Shown here: positions 28,767 to 37,066 of the stretch, piece after piece
How the letters are laid out: every line of letters starts with the position of its first letter
How positions within the stretch are numbered: the first letter of the stretch is position 1
Source: Siphonobacter sp. BAB-5405
GTDB lineage: Bacteria; Bacteroidota; Bacteroidia; Cytophagales; Spirosomataceae
DNA: 56,293 nucleotides
Assembly: GCF_002872335.1 (NCBI RefSeq)
Contig: NZ_NJAG01000017.1
Location: 1 to 56,293, forward strand
Direction of reading: 5' to 3'
Made by a program: the position numbers and the translations under genes
Notes under the pieces: generated by a model
Told to the model about the DNA's origin: nothing
Databases searched by the model: none
What the model saw: the letters and a program-made list of their open reading frames with translations, nothing else

Positions 28767-29210
28767 TTATTCTTGCCAGGGAGCGTTACCTGAAACCGTG
28801 ATACCCATACTGCGAGCCGTTCCAGCAACCATTTTCATGGCAGCTTCGATCGTAAAGCAGTTCAAATCGGGCATTTTCGTTTCAGCAATCGTTTTCACCT
28901 GATCCCAGCTTACTGAACCCACTTTCTTCAGGTTAGGCTGAGCAGAACCCAGTTTCACTTTAGAAGCTTCGAGCAGCAGGTTAGCAGCAGGAGGCGTTTT
29001 GATTACGAAATCAAACGACTTATCTGAATAGTAGGTAATCAGTACAGGCAATACCTGACCCATTTTATCTTGGGTACGAGCATTGAACTGCTTGCAGAAT
29101 TCCATGATGTTCAGACCTTTGGAACCCAGTGCCGGCCCGATTGGGGGCGATGGGTTAGCCTGTCCACCTTTCACTTGCAATTTGACGTATCCGGTGATTT
29201 GCTTAGCCAT
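28767..29210 (-). CDS. rplK: Ribosomal protein uL11
   Basis: The 147-residue L11 of the GTPase-associated centre. [20 protein letters not shown] and [19 protein letters not shown] are diagnostic. The ATG at 29210 gives the normal length; an upstream in-frame start at 29252 would add 14 residues not found in the family. The 145-base gap to nusG contains a 6-bp hairpin (29228-29243) 17 bases before the start, a possible site for L1 repression, unproven. Confidence 0.97.
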   Translation of the reverse strand: MAKQITGYVKLQVKGGQANPSPPIGPALGSKGLNIMEFCKQFNARTQDKMGQVLPVLITYYSDKSFDFVIKTPPAANLLLEASKVKLGSAQPNLKKVGSVSWDQVKTIAETKMPDLNCFTIEAAMKMVAGTARSMGITVSGNAPWQE

Positions 29211-29355
29211 TGTTTGGATAAAATTTTGGGCTGTATCCAGCCCACGTTGCATCTATCGAAAGAAGCAGAAACGAAACTTGGGCAACTCTTTGGAAGCTTG
29301 AACTGCCATCTACCCCGGTGGCTCACAACACCCTGGGATAAGCTACGTGTTCGTC

Positions 29356-29916
29356 TTAGCTTTCTTTTTCTACTTGAGCGTAACTTAACTCGACGGGGGT
29401 ATTACGGCCGAAGATTTTAACCGTTACGTGAAGTTTCTTCTTATCGTCGAAGATCTCTTCAATCGTTCCTGTAAAGCCGCTGAAAGGACCATCCATTACT
29501 TTAACCGATTCGCCTTTCAGGAAGGATACCGATGAAGCAGAAGTCTCTTCGACGACCTCATCCACCTGACCCAGCATTCGTTTTACTTCAGAAGCTCGCA
29601 GGGGAACAGGAATTTTGGAATTCTTGTCTTTATCATTACTACCCAGAAACCCAATTACGCCGGGCATACTGGTAATCAAGTGCATTACTTCTCCGTTGGA
29701 CAAGTCCGCTGAAATCATGATATAACCGGGGAAAAATGCTTTTTCACGGATGCGTTTTTTACCATTCCGCATTTCCACAATTTTCTCCGACGGAATCAGA
29801 ATTTGCGGTACAGAGTCCTGTAATTCCTGTCTGGCTACTTCATTCTCCAGATAAGATTTTACTTTCTTCTCCTGACCGGAAACGGCCCGCAAAACATACC
29901 AATTCACGTTACTCAT
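29356..29916 (-). CDS. nusG: Transcription termination/antitermination factor NusG
   Basis: The 186-residue protein binds the RNA polymerase clamp through its NGN domain (WYVLRAVSGQEKKVKSYLE to about residue 120) and Rho or S10 through the C-terminal KOW domain (VKVMDGPFSGFTGTIEEI). The insert-free layout is normal for Bacteroidota. It lies between secE and rplK, the conserved order. The 98-base gap to secE carries a heptad-repeat sequence. Confidence 0.96.
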   Translation of the reverse strand: MSNVNWYVLRAVSGQEKKVKSYLENEVARQELQDSVPQILIPSEKIVEMRNGKKRIREKAFFPGYIMISADLSNGEVMHLITSMPGVIGFLGSNDKDKNSKIPVPLRASEVKRMLGQVDEVVEETSASSVSFLKGESVKVMDGPFSGFTGTIEEIFDDKKKLHVTVKIFGRNTPVELSYAQVEKES

Positions 29917-29924
29917 ATTCTTCT

Positions 29925-30007
29925 CAGTTTTCAGTTTCCAATTTTCAGTTTTCAGTAAACGCTGCTTGGATGTACCAACTGTAAACTGTAAACTGCCAAC
30001 CGTAAAC
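29925..30007 (-). repeat. Heptad-repeat spacer between secE and nusG
   Basis: Two runs of 7-base units fill the gap: CAGTTTT-like units at 29925-29956 and AACTGTA-like units at 29977-30007. The two runs are complementary with about one mismatch per seven bases, so the RNA can fold into an imperfect hairpin. Confidence 0.6.
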
Positions 30008-30014
30008 GCGTTAC

Positions 30015-30209
30015 TTACTTGGAGAGGCTATAGAAAAGATCCAGCAAATTCTGGAAACCGGCATCCATCAGTCCTACCACGATCGCGAAGATCAATGAAG
30101 CAATCAGTACTAACCAGGAGCTTGATTGGAGATCTTTGAACGGAGGCCAGGTGATATGCTGCGTCACTTCGTCCCAGGAAGCTTTAAACAAAGACGTTAC
30201 CTTTTCCAT
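30015..30209 (-). CDS. secE: Preprotein translocase subunit SecE
   Basis: A 64-residue single-span SecE that clamps SecY in the inner membrane. An amphipathic N-terminal helix with SWDEVTQHITWPPFKDLQ precedes the membrane segment at about 30-52 (WLVLIASLIFAIVVGLMDAG). The position between tRNA-Trp and nusG is the conserved one. Confidence 0.93.
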   Translation of the reverse strand: MEKVTSLFKASWDEVTQHITWPPFKDLQSSSWLVLIASLIFAIVVGLMDAGFQNLLDLFYSLSK

Positions 30210-30223
30210 GTGTTTAGTTTAAA

Positions 30224-30296
30224 GTTTTCAGGTTTAAAGTTTAAAGTCTGATGAAGAGCTTTCATCAAGGGGTACTTTAAACTTTAAACCTGAAAC
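30224..30296 (-). repeat. Heptad-repeat hairpin between tRNA-Trp and secE
   Basis: A perfect 21-bp stem pairs 30227-30247 with 30274-30294. Each arm is built from the 7-base unit TTTAAAG or its complement. The loop holds a further 7-bp stem (30249-30255 with 30261-30267). It is the cleanest of three heptad spacers in the window. Confidence 0.75.
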
Positions 30297-30303
30297 TTAG
30301 TTG

Positions 30304-30374
30304 CACGGGCACCAGGATTCGAACCCAGACCGAAGGTTTTGGAGACCTCTGTACTACCCTTATACTATGCCCGT
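30304..30374 (-). tRNA. tRNA-Trp (anticodon CCA)
   Basis: A 71-base cloverleaf: acceptor ACGGGCA/TGCCCGT, D stem GTAT/GTAC, anticodon arm GAGGT-CTCCAAA-ACCTT with anticodon CCA, T arm CTGGG-TTCGAAT-CCTGG, discriminator G. The 3' CCA is not encoded. It lies between tuf and secE and is the first gene after the promoter at 30403-30433. Confidence 0.95.
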
Positions 30375-30402
30375 GTGTGCATGTACTCTTATTTTGGGAC
30401 TG

Positions 30403-30433
30403 CAAAAATAGAGTTTTGTTTTGAGTTCGTCAA
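30403..30433 (-). promoter_or_regulatory. Promoter of the tRNA-Trp-secE-nusG-rpl-rpo unit
   Basis: On the minus strand TTGACG (30428-30433), a 17-base spacer and TATTTTTG (30403-30410) match the Bacteroidota consensus. It lies just after the tuf terminator and would start RNA about 20-25 bases before tRNA-Trp. Confidence 0.8.
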
Positions 30434-30483
30434 CTATCTGGACAATTATTTTCCAGTAAACTGAAAACTTTTTCTCTATAAAT

Positions 30484-30516
30484 AAAGAAAGCGTCCCGAA
30501 ACGAGACGCTTTCTTT
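30484..30516 (-). terminator. Intrinsic terminator after tuf
   Basis: A perfect 12-bp stem (30484-30495 with 30505-30516) with a 9-base loop, followed on the minus strand by CTTTATTTATA. It lies 16 bases beyond the tuf stop and ends the tRNA-tuf unit. Confidence 0.85.
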
Positions 30517-30531
30517 ACGAGTATACTAAAA

Positions 30532-31716
30532 TTACAGGATTTCAGTAACCTGACCAGCACCTACAGTACGGCCACCTTCGCGAATTGCGAAACGCAGACC
30601 TTTATCCATAGCAATGGGGTTAATCAGGGTTACGTCGATCGTGATGTTATCACCAGGCATAACCATTTCTACGTTCTCAGGTAACATGATCTCGCCCGTT
30701 ACGTCCGTGGTACGGAAGTAGAACTGAGGACGGTATTTGTTAAAGAACGGCGTGTGACGACCACCTTCTTCTTTAGAGAGGATATACACCTCAGCTTTGA
30801 AGTGGTTGTGAGGCTTCACTGAACCAGGCTTACAGATAACCATACCACGACGGATATCAGTTTTCTCAACACCACGGAGGAGCAGACCTACGTTGTCACC
30901 AGCTTCTCCACGGTCAAGGATTTTGCGGAACATTTCCACACCCGTTACCGTAGATTTCAGGTTTTCAGCACCCATACCCAGGATCTCAACAGGATCACCA
31001 GAGTTGATTACACCCGTTTCGATACGACCGGTAGCTACCGTTCCACGACCCGTGATTGAGAATACGTCCTCAACAGGCATCAGGAAGGGTTTGTCGGTTT
31101 CACGAGCAGGCGTTGGGATCCAGCTATCAACTGCGTCCATCAGTTGGTCGATGGTTTCAACCCATTTGGGTTCGCCATTCAAGCCACCCAGAGCAGAACC
31201 TTGGATTACAGGAATGTTATCACCGTCGAACTGGTAGAAGCTCAGCAGGTCACGGATTTCCATTTCAACGAGTTCCAATAATTCTGGATCGTCTACCATG
31301 TCAACCTTGTTCATGAATACAACCAGCTGGGGTACACCAACCTGACGAGCGAGCAGGATGTGCTCACGAGTCTGGGGCATTGGACCATCCGTAGCAGCTA
31401 CTACGATGATTGCACCATCCATCTGGGCAGCACCCGTTACCATGTTCTTCACATAATCCGCGTGACCAGGGCAGTCAACGTGAGCGTAGTGACGATTTTC
31501 AGTTTGGTATTCTACGTGTGCCGTATTGATCGTGATACCACGTTCACGTTCTTCAGGAGCGTTGTCAATTTGGGAGAAGTCTCTCTTCTCGGCCAGACCT
31601 TTCTCAGAAAGAACTTTAGTGATCGCAGCAGTCAAAGTCGTCTTACCGTGGTCAACGTGACCAATTGTACCAATGTTGACGTGCGGTTTCGAGCGGTCAA
31701 AAGTCTCCTTTGCCAT
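30532..31716 (-). CDS. tuf: Elongation factor Tu
   Basis: The 394-residue GTPase that delivers aminoacyl-tRNA. P-loop [10 protein letters not shown] at about 19, [17 protein letters not shown] and SALGG (G1, G3-G5 motifs) are complete, followed by the two beta-barrel domains ending [13 protein letters not shown]. It lies after three tRNA genes, as in many bacteria, and has its own terminator. A hairpin with a U6 tail sits in its leader (31811-31832). Confidence 0.98.
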   Translation of the reverse strand: MAKETFDRSKPHVNIGTIGHVDHGKTTLTAAITKVLSEKGLAEKRDFSQIDNAPEERERGITINTAHVEYQTENRHYAHVDCPGHADYVKNMVTGAAQMDGAIIVVAATDGPMPQTREHILLARQVGVPQLVVFMNKVDMVDDPELLELVEMEIRDLLSFYQFDGDNIPVIQGSALGGLNGEPKWVETIDQLMDAVDSWIPTPARETDKPFLMPVEDVFSITGRGTVATGRIETGVINSGDPVEILGMGAENLKSTVTGVEMFRKILDRGEAGDNVGLLLRGVEKTDIRRGMVICKPGSVKPHNHFKAEVYILSKEEGGRHTPFFNKYRPQFYFRTTDVTGEIMLPENVEMVMPGDNITIDVTLINPIAMDKGLRFAIREGGRTVGAGQVTEIL

Positions 31717-31810
31717 TTTTTAAGAGAATTATCGGTTTCGCGATTGGGTTTAATATTGATGAAAGTGTACTTGCGAAATGAGTCACTTGCACCTTTCCTT
31801 ACGAAAAAAG

Positions 31811-31832
31811 TCCCTCTCTATGCGGAGAGGGA
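31811..31832 (-). terminator. Terminator-like hairpin between tRNA-Thr and tuf
   Basis: An 8-bp stem (31811-31818 with 31825-31832) is followed on the minus strand by six U (31804-31809). It precedes tuf by about 95 bases, and no separate tuf promoter was found, so it may act as an attenuating or RNA 3'-processing site. Confidence 0.6.
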
Positions 31833-31881
31833 TTTCGCAATGCCTGATCTTTCAACCTAAACTACGGAAAGAAAGTTTCAG

Positions 31882-31953
<72 letters not shown>

Positions 31954-32045
31954 AATAATCTTTACTTACGTTTGAGATTTACAAGTAAGCGGCAAATCTC
32001 CGTTGTAATGGGTAAATCTTACGAGCGTAACTGAAACTTTACACA

Positions 32046-32073
32046 AAAATTCTTCCCGAATGGAAAGAATTTT
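32046..32073 (-). other. Hairpin between tRNA-Gly and tRNA-Thr
   Basis: Bases 32046-32054 pair perfectly with 32065-32073 and two G-C pairs close a 4-base loop. A U-rich tail follows on the minus strand. It may be a processing signal or partial terminator between the tRNAs. Confidence 0.5.
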
Positions 32074-32097
32074 AAAAACTAAACGCTCAAATGTTTG

Positions 32098-32170
32098 AGC
32101 GGGCGACGAGGCTCGAACCCGCGACCTGCAGCTTGGAAGGCTGCCGCTCTACCAACTGAGCTACGCCCGC
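32098..32170 (-). tRNA. tRNA-Gly (anticodon TCC)
   Basis: A 73-base cloverleaf with acceptor GCGGGCG/CGCCCGC, D arm GCTC...GAGC, anticodon arm GCAGC-CTTCCAA-GCTGC (TCC) and T arm GCGGG-TTCGAGC-CTCGT, discriminator U. CCA is not encoded. Its 3' end overlaps a small palindrome (32084-32101). Confidence 0.95.
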
Positions 32171-32188
32171 ATACGACTAAACTAAAAT

Positions 32189-32212
32189 AAGAACCCGACC
32201 CAACGGGTTCTT
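32189..32212 (-). other. Hairpin between tRNA-Tyr and tRNA-Gly
   Basis: A perfect 9-bp stem (32189-32197 with 32204-32212) encloses a 6-base loop and is followed by U-rich sequence on the minus strand. One of four terminator-like hairpins spaced through the tRNA-tuf unit. Confidence 0.5.
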
Positions 32213-32220
32213 ATCAATTG

Positions 32221-32303
32221 TGGGGCGAGATGGATTCGAACCACCGTAAGCATACGCTAGCAGATTTACAGTCTGCCCCATTTGGCCACTCTGGTATCGC
32301 CCC
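32221..32303 (-). tRNA. tRNA-Tyr (anticodon GTA)
   Basis: An 83-base class II tRNA with a long variable arm. Acceptor GGGGCGA/TCGCCCC, anticodon loop CTGTAAA (GTA), T arm GGTGG-TTCGAAT-CCATC, discriminator A. CCA is not encoded. First gene of the unit; the promoter lies 65 bases upstream. Confidence 0.95.
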
Positions 32304-32367
32304 AAATGGTAATTCTTTTAATCTTGTATCAGAGAACTTTTTCCCTTTACCTTCCGGTTTGGAGTTG

Positions 32368-32398
32368 CAAAAGTATAGTGTTCTTTAGCCCATGTCAA
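32368..32398 (-). promoter_or_regulatory. Promoter of the tRNA-Tyr-Gly-Thr-tuf unit
   Basis: On the minus strand TTGACA (32393-32398), a 17-base spacer and TACTTTTG (32368-32375) match the consensus fully. It has the same form as the tandem promoters at the left edge and the tRNA-Trp promoter, as expected for stable RNA genes. Confidence 0.85.
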
Positions 32399-32520
32399 GC
32401 CCCTGCTTAAAAAAAGTTCGTCTCCCCCTCTCTGTGTTCAGCTTTACTACAAGCTAAGCCTTTCATTGTCAAACGCTTCACACTTTTGATTCCACTCAAA
32501 AAAAAAATTTATTCTTTATG

Positions 32521-32554
32521 AAAAAAGAGCAGCCGACTCGTCGACTGCTCTTTT
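32521..32554 (-). terminator. Intrinsic terminator after the beta-barrel gene
   Basis: A 10-bp stem (32523-32532 with 32545-32554), extended by an inner CGA/TCG pairing, is followed on the minus strand by six U. It lies 19 bases after the stop of the outer-membrane protein gene and ends the sigma/anti-sigma/barrel unit. Confidence 0.85.
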
Positions 32555-32572
32555 CCTTGATTCTGATGAGCC

Positions 32573-33547
32573 TTAGTTTAGACGAACACCAAAGCTAACG
32601 GCCTGTACACGGGGACCACGTGCTTCCTGATACAACTCATTAAGGTCATATTGGAAAAACAGATCGACAGAGTTACGGAATCCAATTTCTGCCATCAGTC
32701 CGTACCGAAAATCGTTCAACCAGTAGCCAGCGTGATTATGGTCTTTCTTGTTATTCTGCGTTTTAGTTTTCGTATAGCTATCCAACCGATAGCCGACGTA
32801 GCCCCCCGCCCCAATATGTGAAACGGCTCCTTTGCGGATGGCAATGGTTGGCATTACGGGTACGGTCACGTAACACACGGTAAGTTTACTCTTTTTCAGA
32901 GGTTCCGTAAACTCAGTAAATTCAATGCGTTCAGGCCCTTTCCTGGCTACATTATTCCCTTCGAACATAAAGTTATACCAGGTGAACTCAAAGCCCAGTC
33001 GCATTCGCAATGCTACGTCTTCACCTTTGATGAGCGTTGGATTCCGGTAAAACCCGAGCGAGAAAAAGCGTGATCCCAGCGGACGTAAATCGTAGTCTTC
33101 CGGATTATAATTCAGATCTTCTTTTTTACCGTAAGCGTTTAAGCCAAAAGAAATTACGAAGTTATCCTGATCGTTTTGCCACCACGGACGCGTACGCTTT
33201 ACTCGTTTACTGCCTTTGTAGTAAACGGTATCTCCACTCGAAGTAATCCGGTAACCATTCAGCTCAATTCCTACTTTCTCCAGGTACTTCTCTCCGTCTA
33301 TCTCACCCAACGTGATCCGAGTAGTACTCCGCTGTGAAGTGGAATCAATCTTACCGCCGACATCCTTCAGCAAACGATTTACGTCGTAGTTGAGTAGCTT
33401 TTTTAATTCCTCCTTATTCTCTCCGTAAATGATAATGCGGGACTTATCTCCCATCACTACAATAATCGAATCCCGAACAATATCACTGGCAGAAGCCATG
33501 CCCAGCGTCCCTAGAAAGGCCAGCAAAGCGGTAACGATGCGTTTCAT
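32573..33547 (-). CDS. Outer-membrane beta-barrel protein, function unknown
   Basis: A 324-residue secreted protein. It has a signal peptide (MKRIVTALLAFLGTLGMASA), a short N-terminal part with alternating charged residues (DKSRIIIYGENKEELKKLL), and from about residue 115 alternating polar/aromatic strands typical of small porin-like barrels, ending in VQAVSFGVRLN. No named family recognised. It lies 53 bases after an anti-sigma-like gene and shares its operon and terminator, so it may be a target or sensor partner of that sigma system. Confidence 0.8.
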   Translation of the reverse strand: MKRIVTALLAFLGTLGMASASDIVRDSIIVVMGDKSRIIIYGENKEELKKLLNYDVNRLLKDVGGKIDSTSQRSTTRITLGEIDGEKYLEKVGIELNGYRITSSGDTVYYKGSKRVKRTRPWWQNDQDNFVISFGLNAYGKKEDLNYNPEDYDLRPLGSRFFSLGFYRNPTLIKGEDVALRMRLGFEFTWYNFMFEGNNVARKGPERIEFTEFTEPLKKSKLTVCYVTVPVMPTIAIRKGAVSHIGAGGYVGYRLDSYTKTKTQNNKKDHNHAGYWLNDFRYGLMAEIGFRNSVDLFFQYDLNELYQEARGPRVQAVSFGVRLN

Positions 33548-33600
33548 AAGATATTTCTAACGATTTAACTTCCAGATGTCCAATACGTACGAAAGGTTGC

Positions 33601-34380
33601 TTAATTCTTTTTAAAAAGATTGTCCTCAGTCCGGGCCATAATCATTTTTCCGTCCAGACCCACTTCTTTCCACTCTCCTTCCTGAATGTGTTTGATACCT
33701 TTGGCCAGACGAGAGAAGAACTTACCCTTCGAACGTTTCCCCATCGCTTCGTCTCTGGCTTCACCTGGAGCAGCTTCACTGGTTTCCGTTACTTTGACTA
33801 TAAAAACTTTGGGTTCTACCGCTTCCTGAGTTTTTGTAACTGCCCGAGCAACCATTTCTTCAGGTGCATTTGTGGCGACGTTTACAGACGGCTTAGTCTC
33901 TGCCATTTGTGGCGTAGGACTCACTGTAGGGGTAGCGACGGCGAGCTGTTCTTCAACCGGTACTGGTCGCGTCTTGGGCTCCACAACTTTTGCTGGCTGT
34001 GCTTTTCTTTTTGTGATAGCCAGTTCTGCCTGCGGTGTCCGTTCAATAGTTGTCTCGACTGCATTGGGCGTAACCTCAGGTTTTGCTTCTTGCTGAGGAG
34101 TAGCGATGGGCTGTACCACTTGAGGTTTTTCTACTGCTAACTCCGGCCCCCTGGATGTAGTAGATGGTTGAATCATCCACCAACCCGCTAGTAGCAATAC
34201 GCCTACGGAAGCCGCTGCCGAGTACCTAGCCCATAAAGGCAATCCTTTCCGCTGCGTATGGCTATTGTTCAGCCGTGACTCCAGCTTATTCCAGGCTTCA
34301 GATCGGGGTACTTGCTCGTGATTCTTTAATTTTCCGGCGAACAAGTGGTCAATCGGATGATTTTCTTTCGGTTCTTTCAT
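33601..34380 (-). CDS. Anti-sigma-like single-span membrane protein
   Basis: A 259-residue protein with a cytoplasmic N-terminus (DHLFAGKLKNHEQVPRSEAW, WNKLESRL), one membrane segment at about 50-68, a Pro/Thr/Val/Glu-rich extended periplasmic region to about residue 200 and a conserved basic C-terminal block (KFFSRLAKGIKHIQEGEW). The N-terminal pattern is common in Bacteroidota proteins encoded next to ECF sigma factors. It starts 4 bases after the sigma gene, so the two are translationally coupled. Role as anti-sigma is inference from context. Confidence 0.7.
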   Translation of the reverse strand: MKEPKENHPIDHLFAGKLKNHEQVPRSEAWNKLESRLNNSHTQRKGLPLWARYSAAASVGVLLLAGWWMIQPSTTSRGPELAVEKPQVVQPIATPQQEAKPEVTPNAVETTIERTPQAELAITKRKAQPAKVVEPKTRPVPVEEQLAVATPTVSPTPQMAETKPSVNVATNAPEEMVARAVTKTQEAVEPKVFIVKVTETSEAAPGEARDEAMGKRSKGKFFSRLAKGIKHIQEGEWKEVGLDGKMIMARTEDNLFKKN

Positions 34381-34384
34381 ACGA

Positions 34385-34951
34385 TTAATAATTTATTGAC
34401 AACCGGGCATCGGTTTCGGTAATGAGCCGTTGTAACAACGCTCTAGCCCGGTGTAATTGCGATTTGGATGTACTCTCGGTTATTTGCAAGGTACGAGCAA
34501 TTTCTTCATGGCTGTACCCATCAATAGCGTATAAGTTAAATACTGTTCGGTAACCCGTAGGCAGCTGATCTACCAGCTTGAGTAAATCAGCTACTTCGAG
34601 CGATGTCTCAGGTAGCTGCGGATCGGGTTCATACAGGATTTCATCATAACTCGTTTGCCAGCCCAGCTGTTTTTTCGAACGCAACGCCATCAGACATTCA
34701 TTGACTACAATTCGACGAATCCAACCCTCAAAACTTCCCTCCAGCTTAAACTGACTGATGCGTTCAAACACTTTCACAAACCCTTCCACCATGCATTCTT
34801 CAGCTTCGTACTCATCTTTGAAATATCTTCGGCAAACGGCTAGCATCCGGGCCGAGTACTTTTCGTACACCCGTCGCTGGGCTTTAGGGTCGGCCTTCTG
34901 ACAGGCTTTCACCAATTGCTCTTCCGTTTGAAATAAAGATAAAAGTTTCAC
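34385..34951 (-). CDS. RNA polymerase ECF sigma factor
   Basis: A 188-residue sigma-70 factor with regions 2 (EKYSARMLAVCRRYF, DEYEAEECMVEGFVKVF) and 4 (LPTGYRTVFNLYAIDGYSHE, then the helix-turn-helix IARTLQITESTSKSQLHR). The start codon is GTG at 34951; the first ATG would remove part of region 2. An inverted repeat (34982-34988 with 34995-35001) lies 31 bases upstream. It is followed by the membrane protein and the barrel gene. Stimulus and regulon are unknown. Confidence 0.92.
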   Translation of the reverse strand: MKLLSLFQTEEQLVKACQKADPKAQRRVYEKYSARMLAVCRRYFKDEYEAEECMVEGFVKVFERISQFKLEGSFEGWIRRIVVNECLMALRSKKQLGWQTSYDEILYEPDPQLPETSLEVADLLKLVDQLPTGYRTVFNLYAIDGYSHEEIARTLQITESTSKSQLHRARALLQRLITETDARLSINY

Positions 34952-35053
34952 AAGACGGGATAAGGGTGGTTCTACTGACTCGTAGATGCTGAGCCATCTA
35001 CAAAGGTTGCAGGGCTTCTTAAAATTTATTGTAAAGTAATAGAAAAATAAAAA

Positions 35054-35076
35054 CCTTCCAGTCAGGGACCGGAAGG
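35054..35076 (-). terminator. Intrinsic terminator at the end of the respiratory operon
   Basis: CCTTCC (35054-35059) pairs with GGAAGG (35071-35076), with GTC/GAC inside, and the minus-strand tail reads TTTTTATTTTT. It lies 37 bases beyond the last gene of the act-cta-sco cluster. Confidence 0.85.
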
Positions 35077-35112
35077 CTATCTATCGGCAATAAATCAATC
35101 ACTATAATTCAA

Positions 35113-35385
35113 CTACTGTTGGGTAATGCCTTTCATGCGTTGCCAAAGAGCTATTTTCTGAGCGTATTCCTTACGGCTGCTACGGTACCAGAAGTAAGCA
35201 ATCAAAGCCACAATTAAATAAGGCATGACTAGCAGATATAAAATTCCCGTATTCAGGCCAGAACCACTCAGATAATGACCATCACTATACGTACTTTCTA
35301 CGGAAGCCCGACACATAGCACATTGGGCGAACGTAAGGGTACAGGAAAGCAGTACCAATACACCGGAAGCCAGCAAACGTTTCAT
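35113..35385 (-). CDS. Small CxxC membrane protein of the oxidase cluster
   Basis: A 90-residue protein with a signal peptide (about 1-20, ending TFAQ), a CAMC motif directly after it, one membrane segment at about 46-67 and a basic C-terminus. I know no named family. The exported CxxC and position after sco and DUF420 suggest a part in copper or heme delivery to the oxidase, which is inference only. It begins 15 bases before the DUF420 stop in transcript order and ends at the operon terminator. Confidence 0.75.
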   Translation of the reverse strand: MKRLLASGVLVLLSCTLTFAQCAMCRASVESTYSDGHYLSGSGLNTGILYLLVMPYLIVALIAYFWYRSSRKEYAQKIALWQRMKGITQQ

Positions 35386-35400
35386 TGGTTATGGAAAACT

Positions 35401-35952
35401 TTATTGGTAATACGGACTAATCATCAAATAAGCAATCACACCTGTTACAGATACATATAGCCATAAAGGATACGTCACTTTCACAATTCGCTTATGCCGT
35501 GGGATCTGGTTACTCCAGGCATAATATACCGCCAGTAATACAAAGGGAACAACGATGATGGACAGTACAATATGGCTAACTAAGATAACGTAATAAAAAG
35601 TTCGTACGCTTACGCCCGCTCCACCAAAAGCAGTCGATTCGTTGGTCAGGTGGTATAAGACATAAGAAACCAGAAAAAACGAACCGAGTACAAAAGCCGT
35701 TTGCATGGCCCGTCGGTGAGCCGTAATGTTCCCCCGCTTGATCATCAAATATCCTATAACCAGCAGAACAGAAGTAGCCGTATTGATAAGGGCATTCAGA
35801 TGGGGCAAAAGTTTCGTCCATTCACCGAGTTGTAACTTCGGTACCCGTGGATTGAGAAGCACCGCTACCGCCAGGGGGATAGCAACAGATAAAATGCGAA
35901 TGAGTCGCAGGTAGCTCTTTTGCTTTTTCTGCGGTATCGTCAACGGACTCAT
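35401..35952 (-). CDS. DUF420 membrane protein (CtaM-like)
   Basis: A 183-residue protein with five predicted membrane segments and two conserved His-containing helices (LLPHLNALINTATSVLLV and ILVSHIVLSIIVVPFVL). DUF420 proteins such as CtaM of Gram-positive bacteria are needed to mature aa3-type oxidases. It overlaps the sco stop by 4 bases (ATGA type), indicating translational coupling. Confidence 0.88.
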   Translation of the reverse strand: MSPLTIPQKKQKSYLRLIRILSVAIPLAVAVLLNPRVPKLQLGEWTKLLPHLNALINTATSVLLVIGYLMIKRGNITAHRRAMQTAFVLGSFFLVSYVLYHLTNESTAFGGAGVSVRTFYYVILVSHIVLSIIVVPFVLLAVYYAWSNQIPRHKRIVKVTYPLWLYVSVTGVIAYLMISPYYQ

Positions 35953-36665
35953 TTGGATTCTCGTTTTTTATAAATATCCAGTAATACCCTAATCTCAAGG
36001 ATTAACCGATCAATTTCTTCTTTATCCTCACCATCATAGTAGCCCCGAATAACGCCCTCTTTATCTACTAGTACCAGTTTGCTGTCATGCGTAAAAGCAT
36101 CTGCAGTTTGGGCGTTGTCATCCTGTACAGCCAGCTTGTACCCTTTGATAGCCAGTTGATAGATCTGGGGCTTGTCACCCGTTAGAAATACCCACTTGCC
36201 AGGTTCAGCATCATAACGTTTGCCGTACGAACGTAGAACTGATGGAGTATCGTGCGTAGGATCAATCGAATGGGAAACGATCAACACATTTGGATTATTG
36301 ATAAACACATCCTGAATGCGGTTTAATTGCGTTGCCATCTTCGGACAAATCGTTGGACAACGACTAAAGAAAAAATCAGCTACTACGATTTTCCCTTTCA
36401 GCAGGTCCTGATTTACCCAAGTACTATCCTGATTAAGCAAATGAAACGCCGGAATCGTATGATAAAGTGTATCCTGCTCGGGCTCCCACCAGGCTTTATT
36501 TGGGCCATTTTTCTTAATGATCACCTGGTTGGTCAGTGTATCTCGTAACGGAAAATACCGGGGCAGTGAATAGTGATTGACACCCCCAAAGCGAATCCAC
36601 AAAAAGAATAAAACCGGAATCACTAACATCAAGATTAGGATTCCGGCTTTTTTAATATTCCACAT
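35949..36665 (-). CDS. SCO1/SenC copper chaperone for cytochrome oxidase
   Basis: A 238-residue thioredoxin-fold protein anchored by an N-terminal membrane segment (6-25). The copper ligands are the CPTIC pair in FFFSRCPTICPKM and the His in FTHDSKLVLVD. Sco proteins load the CuA centre of subunit II, encoded in the same cluster. A small palindrome (36682-36699) lies in the gap to the subunit IV gene. Confidence 0.94.
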   Translation of the reverse strand: MWNIKKAGILILMLVIPVLFFLWIRFGGVNHYSLPRYFPLRDTLTNQVIIKKNGPNKAWWEPEQDTLYHTIPAFHLLNQDSTWVNQDLLKGKIVVADFFFSRCPTICPKMATQLNRIQDVFINNPNVLIVSHSIDPTHDTPSVLRSYGKRYDAEPGKWVFLTGDKPQIYQLAIKGYKLAVQDDNAQTADAFTHDSKLVLVDKEGVIRGYYDGEDKEEIDRLILEIRVLLDIYKKRESK

Positions 36666-36721
36666 AGCTATTGCTCCTCATGAAGCGTACATACGCTTCT
36701 GAATCGTTCCAGACTAAACGC

Positions 36722-37054
36722 TTAGTAAGAAGAGATGAAACCACCTTCCAGCAACAAAGCCAGTACTAACCACGCAATGAAAACGAGCGGGACAATAATG
36801 GTCCAGAATAAACTCTTGGTTTCACCCGACAAGTGCATGAATTCACCCATGATGTATGCAGCCTTTACAATGGTCATAATCACGAAGATGGATACCTTCA
36901 ACAAGTGCATGTTGTGGGGCAAGGTAAACGCTACGACGAATTCGAGAACCGTAATGAGTAATAGAATCCAAAAAGTACGCCAAATCTTTTTCGTTTGCGG
37001 CTTGGCTACCATCTTGCCATCCTTCTCTACATATTCATTGTATTCCGATGCCAT
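36722..37054 (-). CDS. Cytochrome c oxidase subunit IV
   Basis: A 110-residue protein with three membrane segments and the family sequence FVIMTIVKAAYIMGEFMHL in the second, as in bacterial CtaF/CyoD-like small subunits. It follows the first-listed subunit III gene after 12 bases on the same strand. Confidence 0.88.
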   Translation of the reverse strand: MASEYNEYVEKDGKMVAKPQTKKIWRTFWILLLITVLEFVVAFTLPHNMHLLKVSIFVIMTIVKAAYIMGEFMHLSGETKSLFWTIIVPLVFIAWLVLALLLEGGFISSY

Positions 37055-37066
37055 ATTTCTTTTCGA

